Shown: positions 12,748 to 23,852 of the stretch, one piece after another
How the letters are laid out: every line of letters starts with the position of its first letter
How positions within the stretch are numbered: the first letter of the stretch is position 1
Assembly: GCA_038030265.1 (NCBI GenBank)
Contig: CM075938.1
Coordinates: 43,579,189-43,643,188, forward strand
Length of the DNA: 64,000 nt
Reading direction: 5' to 3'
From: Corythucha ciliata
Lineage: Eukaryota > Arthropoda > Insecta > Hemiptera > Tingidae
The notes under the pieces: model-generated
Databases searched by the model: none
Seen by the model: only the letters and a program-made list of their open reading frames with translations
What the model was told of the DNA's origin: nothing
Program-made: the position numbers and the translations under genes

Positions 12748-12842
12748 CAGCATGGTAAGCAATAAATCGGGAATATCCCAATTACTGGCAAGAACGCGGA
12801 ACTAACTTGCTCTATGATCACATAAAATTCATTTGAGTTATT

Positions 12843-15599
12843 GAAAAGAGTTTCTCTATTATTTCCTTTATTGGGCGTATCGTCAGAAGATCTAACGTCA
12901 TTCAGCAAAGTCCCAAAGTAGTTTTTAGAATTTTTAGAACCATATGAAAAGGTGCTCCGTAGAGGGTGCGTCGGGAACTGGAGGGATAAATGACCCCAAA
13001 AATTTTTTTTTGTTTCACTATTAGTATTGAAGCTGAATTTGGGAGTGGGAACGAGATTCGTGCGAATCTGTTTTCGGGAAAAATAATTAATAAATAATGG
13101 CCAAAAAACGACGTTTTTGACGATAATTCGGTAAGAAACCCCATTTTGGACAAACGCGCTTCGGTAAAAATTTTCTTTTTTGGTCCCAAATGATTACCGC
13201 CTGCTTCCGAAAAAATCCCTGTTAAGGGACTTTTGACCCCCCTTAATGCGGGGTACCCTTCTAATCGGTGTTAAGGTAGGATGTATTTTGATGTAATTTG
13301 AACTTGAGATACGTGAGTAGGTATAATTGAAACTTTTTACACTTTAGATAAATATTTTTAGTCGCCAGTGGACGGAATTTTTAGTAATGTACCTAAATAA
13401 GTGACGATTGGTTTGTGAGGTAAGACTGGGGGGGGGGGTATCCACAATTGTTCGTTTGATTGATTCGTTGTATTCATTAATTGTTTATAAAGGTTGAAAA
13501 TGGCGAGTACACCGAAACCGGTTCCAAATAAATAAAAACTTAAACGATTAGCGACGAGATCTTCCACGTTCGTTTCCTTGTTCTTGCATCAACGTCGCAC
13601 TTCCAACCACGTCGGGATGCTTATAGAGATTACTGCAATATTTAACTACCTGCATTAAAAATGAGTTACTCTATTGTTTACGGGAGGTCATAAATCACGG
13701 TAGAAGGTTTCCCCTTTGAAAAACTGTAGAGAGTTCCGTGTTTGGAGACCCTCACTCCCTCAGGCCTCGAAGAAAAAAAATTGTATAATACAGCTCAAAG
13801 TAACTTATAATAATAAAGGGCGGGTGAACTTAGTAATTCCTTTAAGTAGGTTCCCACTGTTTCAAATTTAAGCAAATGTCGTATGGAGAATGAGGGGAGG
13901 CTCAACGAAGTTTCTCGGGGAGCGTGCACCATAATGGCTCTTCTTTCCATTCATGTATGCCTATACATACATAATAATTCTTCTAACTTTGTTTTAATGG
14001 TGTAGCATCATTATGGTTTTATATTAGTGTACAGTGTTGGGTTGATGGCAATCCGAAAGTAAGGGAAGGGCGTCAATACTACTCCACTCCTCAAATTCTA
14101 CCCCGCTGCAAAGTTGTATCTAGCTCCTCTCCATGAACTAAAACTGATTCATTGTGTTTTCACTTTGAAGCACCCCTCCCCCTCTCCTTGGCTATCACAT
14201 TATCACTATTCAGTGCGTATCTCTTCAAAAGAGAACTTGTCGACCCGATCAAAATATCTCCTCTCACAATTCATTCCACGTGTTGTTCTACCCAACCGAC
14301 AAAACGAGAGTTCTAGTTCGACTATTATTGCATACACAATAAGAGTGGAGGCTGCAATCTCTGTAATGGTTAGGAATTTCGGTGAGATGAGAACTGTGAT
14401 CGGGGGTGGAGAGTGGGGCGTATTTCAAAAGCCGACGGTCATTTCAGGATTAAATTACTTCTCCACCCTCTCTCTTGCAAACATCATCAAGTGAAATATT
14501 GCCTAAAAGCTAGTTGGACGGAATGGAGGAGGAAGGGTGGCCTACTTACACCTTGGAACAATTTGAAACGCTGGAATATTGCGAGGCACTCTCTCACTGG
14601 GGCGTACGCAATAACCTGATGCGGGGAAAATGTCCATATTAAAGGAAAATATAATCCGTTAACGTTTGACTGTATTAAAATTCACTTTAATCTCAGTTTC
14701 ACCCCCCTCTTTCCGTCTAAAGTATCATCATTCATTTTTTTATTTTGTTTTAAAAGGTACCCTGATATTTTATTCTGTTGAACAATGCATCAGAGAGAAA
14801 GAGATGCGTTGTGATGGCCAAATGAAATTACAGAGGGGTTTAGAGTGAAGGTGATTTCCCGCGTTTAGTATATGGGAAAATGAGTGGGGACTTGGGGAGG
14901 GTGAAAAGCACCTTCCTTAATGGAACGTAATTGAATAACGCCCTCTCTCTTTCATTTACTCCAAGGTCTTGACCTGATAAAACTAAAATAATTATGATTC
15001 AGATACTGGACTTCACTAACGAGGAAATGAATGGGGAAGCAGAAAATGCGGGAAGGTTTAATTACTTAGCCTGTAAAAGGTGCAGTGTGCTTCACAAGTG
15101 GGAATCGCTCTGTTTTGCGTAATCTGCCCGCAGGCGTAAGCACCGTTCAGGGTATGAGGAGAGAGGACATAATATGATGTAGGTACAAAGGACTGGGAGT
15201 TTTGTTTTTCTTCAAATCGTGAACAAACTTAACTTATCCTAATTGTTAAATTCACAAAAAAATTTACGATTTTGAATCAATTAAATTAATAAATAAATAA
15301 ATTAATAAATAAAAATGCCCTATTCATGCCGAATGAACAAAAAGTAACACAATAAGCCAAATAGTTGGGTACTGAGGATAGGGTACTGTAAAGCATTTTC
15401 TCCGTTTGGTTGCAAAAAAAAACCTCTGCAATGATCAAATTTTTAGTCACCGTCAAGATCACGCATAACGCTGAGTCGTGCGGGGGGGGGGGGGCAAACA
15501 CGTCACGATCAGCTCGAATGTCTTCCCTGCACGTCACGCACGAGGCGGCTCACCGGTAGGGCGCCACTAACGATCACCCTCACACCCACCGAAAAACAT
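12843..15599. other. Intergenic sequence, no supported gene
   Basis: I see no gene. A 126-codon frame at 14114-14494 starts with TTG and has no recognisable domain. A G-tract lies at 13429-13438 and another at 15482-15494. A hammerhead-like word is at 13493-13525. Confidence 0.5.
13493..13525 (+). other. Hammerhead-like motif of the GATGGCGAG family
   Basis: The stretch reads TTGAAAATGGCGAGTACACC followed by GAAACCGGTTCC. The 3' half (GAAA, then self-complementary ACCGGT, then T) fits a hammerhead with palindromic stem III, while the 5' core is mutated from CTGANGA. It is closely related to the copies at 54246, 54333 and 60699. Confidence 0.35.
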
Positions 15600-16240
15600 C
15601 GAAACCCCAAAAGGTTTATTGCAGAATAGAACTTTCGAAAAAGACATATTGTTTTTTCAGTTCACCAGAGAAATATACCAGAGTATGAGCCAAACCAGCG
15701 AAATTGACTTTTTTAATAAAGAGACGACTCCGCGAAATCAGTTTTAGAGTGTGCCAAGCCAAACCCGGACTCGTTAGAGCCTTACCTGTGAAATGAGTTT
15801 TTCGAGTGAGCTAATCCCGTGAATGTTGTTTTTAGAAGAGCCAACAGCCAATCCCGTGAAATTAGAGTTTTCAAATTTCTAAGCACAGCGAAATTGTGTT
15901 TTTGTCCGACTGACCCCCCCCCCCCCACCAAGAAATTGTATTTTGGAAGAGACGCGATCCAGTGAAATATTGGTTATACTCAGAGTCAAACCCGTTAGCA
16001 TCATTTTACCATGAGCCAAAGCCACGAAATTACTATTTTGGACGCGATAACTCCTGGTTTTTTGTGTGAGACAGCGATTTTTTGGAAGAAATTGCTTTTT
16101 GAGTGATCCACATCCGATAAAGTCATTTATTAGAGATTTATTAGAGGGGTTTTCGACGACTGGAAATTGATGTTTGGAATGTCCAAACCCACGAAATTCG
16201 ATTTTCTGAAGGGCCTACAGACATGTGTCTTCTTCTCGGG
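15600..16240 (+). repeat. Satellite-like array, 30-35 bp unit (family 2, plus orientation)
   Basis: Degenerate copies of a unit like GAGCCAAACCCGTGAAATT plus TTTTTTAGA follow each other, about fifteen to eighteen times. The reverse complement of this unit is the unit of the array at 25420-26190, so the same satellite occurs twice in opposite orientations. A C-tract interrupts it at 15914-15926. Confidence 0.65.
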
Positions 16241-16675
16241 CATGACTGAAACTCTTTGGAGTTTATTGTCTAGCCATACTATTTGTACGATCGGGAAGTG
16301 GCCCGACACGTGCAATGTCTGTTAGCCCGTACTTCAACTCCCCGTCAGCCGCACCCCGTTGCCCCGGGGGGCCACGGTCAACCCCGTGCCGCCAAAATGG
16401 GCACGTCACGGTTGAGACCGAGTGGCGGTGGGGAGCCATGCAGATGCAAGTGCCACGAAGTACGGTGTGCATCCGCTTGGCTGCGGGGATTTACTAGCAC
16501 CATCAACCCGGTCGGACATTGAGGGACCAGCCGGGAAGTTGACAGTGAACTGGAGCAGCCAGGTGTGTAGGGGATTGAGACGGATGTGCGGGGGAGGTAA
16601 GAAAGATATTAGTGGGGTCAGAGATTGCTCGTGGTTTACCCGCAACATCAATCCAACTCGGCATAGAAGGCCGAA

Positions 16676-17095
16676 TCAGGAAGTTGATGCAAGCGGGACA
16701 TTAGTGTGGGCCATGGTTGCCCTGAGACCTCTTCGATGGTACCATCCCCCAGCAAATCCGTTCAACCACTGAACAGCTGCTCGAGAGGTAATTAAATGGT
16801 GTGGTAATCGAGGTTGATTCCAGATGACTCGGAGATCCGTGTAACTTGAACAGCTCCAGAGGACATGGGCTGCAGTCTCCTCTCGGTGGCCACATGGGCA
16901 ATCCGGCGAGTCTCTTCTCCGATAAAAGTTGAGTTTGCCGTTAAAGCTACCATTTCCAGTGAGGAGCTGGATCGCAGGGTAGGATAGTAGGCGAAGGTGA
17001 GGCATACGTATGCGCTGGTGAATCGAGGGAATAATGTTATGTAGATGACGCCCGGTGTTGTTTTGGTCCCATCGTTGTTGCCACTGTGCTATCAA
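16676..17095 (-). pseudogene. C-terminal CCHC-type segment of the R1-like LINE
   Basis: The 139-residue frame contains LLTGNGSFNGKLNFYRRRDS and then CPCGHREETAAHVLWSC, the cysteine-histidine motif at the end of R1-clade ORF2 proteins. It follows the RT piece in the correct order after a further frame break. A related segment with the same motif lies in the second R1-like element near 41700 on the minus strand. Confidence 0.75.
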
Positions 17096-17401
17096 GGCAC
17101 GCCTTACAGCCCGACGGTACGAGGTAAAATCATCCTCATCAGGAACTGCCCTAATTCAGTCTGTCCGTGGAAGATCCTATTTCAGGCGCTTAAGTTGGAT
17201 TGCAAGGCTCTCATCGAGAACAAGGCTATTGGGGGGGACGCCAGCCAGAACATAGCATATTGAGTGCGCTGTGGTAGCGTATGCTTTAAGCACCTGCAGT
17301 AGTATCAGACGTTGAATTGTGAGAATCTTGTTTCTAGCACGCTGACTAGCACGGGGCCACCATGCAATACACCCATAAAGGATGCGTGGAACCAGTACCT
17401 G

Positions 17402-18319
17402 CTAGTAACACACGAGTCTTGAGGATAGAGATGCCCCCCATCCTGTGCCGGAAAGTCCACGAAGGAAACGACGAAGCGGTAGAACTCGCTCCCGTAACAG
17501 TTGAAGAAGTGGCAACGGTGTGAAACGGCGGTCTAGGATTACGCCAAGGTAAACTGTTTTTTTGGTCAGGGTGAGAGTTCTCCCGTCTCGAAGTAATATG
17601 TGGTTGGTGCGGATTCGGCCCCGAGCGACGAATGTTTGTGTTTTGGAGATTGCGAGACGCAGGCGCGTTGGATCACACCATTGTTCTACACACTTCAAGG
17701 CTTCAAAGACACGGTCACAGAGGTGATCATTATCGGTGCCTCTAATGATGATGGCCAAGTCATCAATATACGCGATTGTTTGGAAATTAAGATTCGTGAT
17801 ACGTCACAGTAGTTCACTGAAAGTTAAAGCCCAAAGGGCTCAGGTGAGGACCGCTCCTTGGAGACATCCTGCGGTGATAGGGTAGGTTACGCCATTGTAG
17901 TACGCAGTTCTGCCAGTAAAGTAGCTACAAAGGAGGCGATACAAGTTGGATGGGGTTCTCGTTTCGCGCAGGGCAGTTAGGATAGCCGGCTATCATAGCT
18001 CGTTAAATGCTCCTGAGATGTCCAAGAAGAGAACCACAGTAGTATCTCGCGAAGGCGTCGCTAGTTCCTCCTTAGGCCGTTTTAGGGCATGTGCTGTCGA
18101 GCACCCGGGCATGCCACCATACTGTGACGGGTGCGCCCTAGCTTCGAGGAATGGCTGCAATTCAATTAGGATAAGCTTCTCGAAAACTTTAGCCTCAGTT
18201 GACATTTTGCTTATAGGGCGGTACGAGCCTGGCAGTGACCCGTCCCGATGGAAACCCTTTAGAGGAGGCGTAATCGGCAGCTCTTTCACGCGACAGGGAA
18301 GTATCCTAGATGCAATCAC
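17402..18319 (-). pseudogene. Reverse transcriptase region of the R1-like LINE
   Basis: Two minus-strand pieces are readable. The upstream one (18319-17993) has GSYRPISKMSTEAKVFEKLI and LFLDISGAFNEL, which are RT blocks 1-3. The downstream one (about 17775-17402) has AYIDDLAIIIRG, the catalytic box with I in place of the commoner A, then KTVYLGVILD. A frameshift or stop near 17990-17780 separates them, so no continuous enzyme can be made. Confidence 0.75.
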
Positions 18320-18869
18320 CGGTTAAATATGTTCGTAAGCATTATCAACATGTCTGCTAAGGGTAGCGTTACGGACGTGCTCCCGATAACTTCTGTGTTC
18401 GCCTCCCGCTTCCAGATTTGGTAGGGGAGCCCTCATGGGTCATTGGATAAGGCGCCGCCAGCCCTGTCGTTTGGCCCGTCGCAGTTCTCTCCTGTACTGA
18501 TTCCGTTTGGCAATGTAGTGCTGGCACCCACCGCATAGAGTTAGCTCGGTGGAGGCGTGCTTTTGCCATACGAACCAGTCTGCGCAGTCTGTCCAGCTCA
18601 GATGTCCAGCAGGGTACATCATACGGAGAACCATCTTAACTATGTCTGTTCGCGATGTTGCGATGCTCGCCGCTTGCCTGATGATTGTTTGCGCGAGGGT
18701 AACGTCAGAATTAATATCTTGGTGCATCAATCGTGGACCCGAACTTTCTTCAAGATGGTAATACTGAAGCGTGGAGCTTTCGAGTTGCAGATGGAAAGCA
18801 TTCCAGTTTGCTCCTGCTCTGATCATTCAGTAGGATTAGGCCATATTGTGTTGCCAACGTGTACAGCAC

Positions 18870-19100
18870 TTAATCTCTCGCATTTACGGTTGTTGAGTCC
18901 CATGCCGTATACCACGCATTTACATCTCCCCCAATGATGACGTTACGGTCGTGCAGTGCATCAAGTAGGTTACTGAGGTCATGAAGCAATTCTATAGTAA
19001 AATGCTGTGATGGTGGAATATAAATGGATACTACATATGTGGTACGATTGCCCTGAGTGATAGTGATGGTCGTGATGTGGGTTGTAGACCATTGTGGCAT
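18870..19100 (-). pseudogene. APE-type endonuclease fragment of the R1-like LINE
   Basis: The frame contains TYVVSIYIPPSQ and NVIIGGDVNAWYTAWDS. This is the pattern (YxPP..., GGDxNAxxxxW) of the middle and C-terminal part of the apurinic-type endonuclease that nicks the target in non-LTR retrotransposons. The N-terminal catalytic part is missing because the copy is truncated here. Confidence 0.7.
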
Positions 19101-19135
19101 ATAAAGGGGGTGAAGTGGCGTGGCGTGGGTGAGTT

Positions 19136-19949
19136 AGAAGGGCAAGTCCAACTCAGGAAAGGACGTAATTGAATGTAAGGAAAAAATTCACAATAAAGAG
19201 AAGAGTGAGAAAAAATCCACGAAGAGAGGCCGTTAAAAGGCACCGTTTTAATGTTGAAACGTTAAATGACGTCCATGTAATTCGCAGCAATTATTTTAGT
19301 TTAAGAAAATCCGTGTTTCTTTGACTAAAATTAAATTCATGGGAGCTCTAAATCTGAAAACAAAAGCTCTATACGCTTTGCGTTCGAAGAATCGTGCAAC
19401 TCATCAAGATATTCGACCCCAAAAAAGCATTTCAGTAGGTGAGTACTGAGTGGGACGTAGATAGATTTTTCGTAAATTTCGGAGAAAATTACAAATCAAT
19501 TGTAAGAATCATTCGAATCGGTAAATAGTTGGTTTTTATTTGATTAGGTACGACAATGACTATACCGTCGAAAACTAATTGTACGAAATTATTAAGCTAC
19601 AAATGCTCCAAAGAATAAAAAGGACGTAATTTTTTGAAACAAAATGTGTTCAGAAACCGAGAAAAGTGGGTGTAGTTGGTCTCACCAACTACACATTATT
19701 TGATTCTCTGTGGGTCAGACAAACTACTTCCCCCCATCCTTGCGCTCTGAACCTCCCATGCTCAAGCGAAGTCTACTGTGCTGTACTCCAACGTAGGAAC
19801 AGATCCCTATAGACCAGCCAAAGACTAAAGAAATCAACGGTAGCGCTACTGGCGCCGATTGGGATGTACTTCACCCCCGCCAGTTTTTTTTTGCACTCGA
19901 TATTTCCCAAGTTTCTATCGATGATATGAATGTCACTTTTTGACTCAAC
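19136..19949. other. Intergenic sequence, no supported gene
   Basis: Nothing recognisable. An 18-base word at 19950-19967 is repeated at 20396 and flanks the inserted 432 bp duplicate. Confidence 0.5.
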
Positions 19950-19967
19950 GTTATCATTCATTGATAT

Positions 19968-20395
19968 AAATACAACTTATGCAACAACATGAAAACTAAT
20001 GGTCGTTTGATCTGATGAACTGTATGAAAAATTGTTATATTTTTAACATTTCGCTGAGGTCTTCGCCGCTGGTTCGGGTACGCCTTTTTTACCCTGTGGA
20101 GAACTGGGGAGAGCCTGATCCCTTTACTAATTGTGCTACCTCCGGTACTACAATGCGGACGTAGATTGCACTTTCCCCTGAAATATGACAGTAGAATCTA
20201 CTGCTGGGCATCGTTAACGAAAAAGTTAACGTCGTTAATCGTTAATGAAAATGTTAACGCCGTTAATCGTTAACGAGTTAACGTTGGCCCAAAAAATTAA
20301 CGATCGTTAACGTTAAATCGTTAGGAAAATAAAAGCATTAGCTAACGACAGCTTAATTTCAGAAAATGATTACGTAGAAGGGTGGAAGGCTACTC
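19968..20395. repeat. Inserted duplicate of a hAT left end plus flank
   Basis: These bases match 21336-21767 without visible differences. The block consists of about 235 bases of sequence that in the other copy lies outside the hAT element, then about 195 bases of the hAT terminus. It is bounded by an 18 bp direct repeat, GTTATCATTCATTGATAT, at 19950-19967 and 20396-20413. This looks like a one-sided copy of the terminus inserted with a target duplication. Confidence 0.75.
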
Positions 20396-20413
20396 GTTAT
20401 CATTCATTGATAT

Positions 20414-21335
20414 TAAAGTAAGCATTCATGAGATGATTAATAATTTAATTACATTGACGGCCCATATAATGCATTTTATTTCAGAAATAAGTGAAAGACC
20501 GTGAATAAGGACTTTGGGAAGCCAAGCGAGGGAATCCTTTTTTCTGTTTTCGAATATTTTACCCGGCAGAAGGACAGCCCAAGCCCGCCGGCCGAGGCGA
20601 CCGGTGTTTTCCAGTCTTCAGTTTTACGCATCGCGAAGGAAGCCGAACGAACGACCTCGGAGGGTTCGAGTGCGAGTTGGCCACTTTTCACCTCGCCTAA
20701 GAGGATGAATATTCCTCATCAAAAACGCGTCAAATTCGACTCTTTCACTGACAGTGCCATTCGTTTTAAAGTTCGCGTGTTTTATATTAATGAAAAGCAG
20801 TGCCCTTCTATTAAACTTTTCCACAAGGTGTTGTGAACTGCGGTAAAGAATACCTTCGGCCTCGCTTACATCGCCTCAGGTTTAGGTGAAGAAGTGCCTG
20901 TTTAGTCGTAAGATACTTATTGAGCGGCCTAAAATTGCAGCACGTAGGGTATCCTACCTGAAGGAGATGAAACAGCATCGAGAGCCCAATACGAACATGG
21001 CCTTAAACGTATGTGCAAGAGCCCCATAACGTTATATTATGTTACCAGTAGGATAAGACGCGTTGAGGGCTATACTCATAAAATAGGTAAGTAGGTGGTT
21101 GTTATAATTTCGAAATCGACTTATTGCTGCTCATTGAGGTGGTGAGGAAGGCTTCGTTAAGGACTTTCAAGTCCTCAAGTTTTTCAGGGGACTCTCCGTC
21201 CATGAATGCTGAGAATTTCTCAAAATGGCTCAGCACGTGCTTCCTACCCAACTTGCCGACACACCGTGAGTTATCATTGCATCGAGAAAAACAATACCCC
21301 GAATTCCGGTAGCCTTTTCGACGTTGTTCTGTGTC
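20414..21335. other. Sequence between duplicated hAT ends; GC-rich patch
   Basis: The patch at 20560-20710 is GC- and CpG-rich compared with its surroundings, with a 111-codon plus-strand frame (20501-20836) that I cannot relate to any family. It could be a promoter-proximal exon or chance. No splice-supported gene is visible. Confidence 0.4.
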
Positions 21336-22736
21336 ATATAAATACAACTTATGCAACAACATGAAAACTAATGGTCGTTTGATCTGATGAACTGTATGAA
21401 AAATTGTTATATTTTTAACATTTCGCTGAGGTCTTCGCCGCTGGTTCGGGTACGCCTTTTTTACCCTGTGGAGAACTGGGGAGAGCCTGATCCCTTTACT
21501 AATTGTGCTACCTCCGGTACTACAATGCGGACGTAGATTGCACTTTCCCCTGAAATATGACAGTAGAATCTACTGCTGGGCATCGTTAACGAAAAAGTTA
21601 ACGTCGTTAATCGTTAATGAAAATGTTAACGCCGTTAATCGTTAACGAGTTAACGTTGGCCCAAAAAATTAACGATCGTTAACGTTAAATCGTTAGGAAA
21701 ATAAAAGCATTAGCTAACGACAGCTTAATTTCAGAAAATGATTACGTAGAAGGGTGGAAGGCTACTCACAGCGAGTTCTCCATTGCACTCGCTAACTAGA
21801 GTTTCTAAGACTGGTTTGGTTATATGAAGTTCTTGCCTATTAAATGATAGCCACTGTTGACTTATTTAACGCAAGAAGCACGCGGTTTCAAATTGGGTTC
21901 GAAAGGATAATTTCATGGCTGAGTTTTTCCTTAGAATTTCAGAAACAGGAATAACGAAACTTGAAAGGGGGGGATGTTTTATTTTTTCTCTTCAAATAAT
22001 TATCTTATTTTCCAATTTCCCTAAGATATTTCATATTTGTTTTAATGAAAATTAGGAATTGAAAATTTTCGTCAGATAGTGCAGACCTTTTAGCCCTTAA
22101 AATATCTTTTCCCGACGAAAAAAGACGCTCCACGGCAGCGCTCGAAGGGATTGGCGTGTTATATTTCACGAACAAGTCAATAATAACTTGCTGTCCCAAA
22201 AAAGTAGCGTCATTAAGGGAATTTTTGGACGCGTCCTCCAACCACGTTTTCATAAGGTTTGCCGCTTTGACTCTTATGTTTCTCTTATCTCCATCATTTT
22301 GGTCTCGTGACGGTTGTGTGATGGCTCCGAAAAAGTCGTCATCTTCACTTGCACCAACGTTGCTACTGCCGCTAACACAAGAACCTTCGCCAGAATCCTG
22401 TCCCGAAATAGCCAGAAGTGTCTTTAAAACTTGGAATTCCATTCTTCTCTTCACGAAGTCGACCTTACTCTCGTCGAAATTCTGCAACCAAATGAGACGA
22501 AACTTGGGATGGAAGGAGGATGCAAGTAGGCATTCCTCGTCGTCAAAAAAACGAGAAAATCTTTTGTCAATGCCGGCCAAGAGGGCATTGATCAACGGTT
22601 CACAATAAACAAATCCCGAGCATTTCAAATCCTTTAACTTGAGGATAGTAGCAGCAACGGTTGGCAGCAGTGTTCCGAGAAAAGCTTGATTCTCGCCTTG
22701 AATCTTGTCAAGAGCTTTAGCCAACGGTGACATAAC

Positions 22737-22818
22737 CTGAAAAATGTATACATAGTTTCAGCGTAGCGGATTAATTATTGTTCTATGAAAGGCAATCATG
22801 CAGTCACAATCATATTAC
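22737..22818 (-). other. hAT transposase intron 3
   Basis: An 82-base intron with donor AAG|GTAATA and acceptor TTTTTCAG|GTT on the minus strand. It joins EYVK to VMSPLAKALDKIQGE in phase 0, matching the usual hAT stretch. Confidence 0.75.
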
Positions 22819-23395
22819 CTTTACATACTCGTTGAAAAAGGCAACGTCTTGGTCGGTGAAAGTGGAAATCTTGAGCGCAGTCATTACTCTGTGGAGAGCC
22901 GCCCTTTTTTCATCGAATATTTTCGTGAGAACGGATATTGCGTCATATGTCGAGTTCCATCTAGTCGCGTTGGGGACCACAAGCCTTCTCTTCAGCTCTG
23001 CAAAAATGTTGTCTGCTGCTGTAGTGCTTCGGCTCTGTAGATTCCATAGACCTTGGGCCTTTCCCATGGCAGTGCGATATGCAGCTTTAAATGATGCGTT
23101 ACTTAGTGCAGATTCTGCATCCTTGCAGGCGACTAAATTGAAGGTATGAGCACCACATCTCATATGGACAGGCAATTTAACGGGACTGTTGCCATCATCA
23201 GCTTGAGATAAAGTTTCTGTGAGAGCAATATACTCCAGCTCGTGTTCATCAACGTCTTCATTTAGTAGAGAGGTCACATCCGCTTCGCCCATTTCAACGT
23301 CTTCATCAAATTCTTCAATGTTTGGAAAAGCAGTAGGCTCTAACCCGAAGTGGGTGAACGCCTTTACAAAGTTACTTCCGTTGTCAGTAGTAGTC

Positions 23396-23480
23396 CTAGG
23401 AAATGATTAAGAATGAAGGAGATGACAATTGCAAGAAACTATGATACTAGTGCAGAAGGGCTAGAAATAGAAACACATAC
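23396..23480 (-). other. hAT transposase intron 2
   Basis: An 85-base intron with donor CG|GTATGT and acceptor TTTCCTAG|G on the minus strand. The join restores ...KVTR followed by TTTDNG in phase 2. Confidence 0.7.
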
Positions 23481-23696
23481 CGGGTTACTTTATTTTCGAT
23501 GTGGAATTCATAGTGTACGTTTACTATTGCCTCTGCCAGGACGTCGAAAGTATGAGAGCCTTTCAGTCTTATACAGGCGAGAACGGCGCTCCTTCTTTCC
23601 CGTGTACAGGGGTCTATCCAATGGACCGTCATACCAAGATAGGATTTGTTATGGGCCGACCAGCAGTCAGCTGTAGTCGCGACCCAATCAACAGAG

Positions 23697-23715
23697 CTGA
23701 GAATACTAAGGCACG

Positions 23716-23765
<50 letters not shown>

Positions 23766-23852
23766 AGAGAGAACGAATTAAACATCATCATTCACGCTGA
23801 AATTCCCGGCCGGAAAAACGAAGCTTATGAGTGAAATAATTTATTAGCTCAC
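23697..23852 (-). other. hAT transposase intron 1 with long homopolymer
   Basis: The donor is GG|GTGAGC and the acceptor TATTCTCAG|CTCTG on the minus strand, joining exons 1 and 2 in phase 2. It contains a run of about 43 T (A on the plus strand, 23720-23762) before the acceptor, an extreme polypyrimidine tract prone to slippage. Confidence 0.7.

Larger units (their letters stand above)
9745..12842. repeat. Tandem duplication, unit 2 (interrupted by a foldback element)
   Basis: This is the second copy of the 7922-9550 block. It carries a 1471 bp insertion at 10323-11793 with a three-base duplication of TAA. Unit 1 preserves the uninterrupted site at about 8495-8510, so the insertion followed the duplication or occurred on one haplotype. 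Confidence 0.8.
16262..19135 (-). mobile_element. R1-clade non-LTR retrotransposon, decayed and 5' truncated
   Basis: Reading from 19135 down, the order is part of an endonuclease domain, a linker, reverse transcriptase and a C-terminal CCHC-type segment, the order of ORF2 in R1-clade LINEs. The stretch is clearly GC-richer than its surroundings. Stops and frameshifts separate the pieces, so it is dead. The 5' part of ORF2 and all of ORF1 are missing. Its 3' untranslated part probably runs from about 16676 down to 16262. Confidence 0.75.

Noticed and set aside
23720..23762. Poly(A) tail of a retroposed copy
   Set aside because: It lies inside a well-defined intron of the hAT transposase, ahead of its acceptor on the opposite strand, so a tail is less likely than homopolymer growth.
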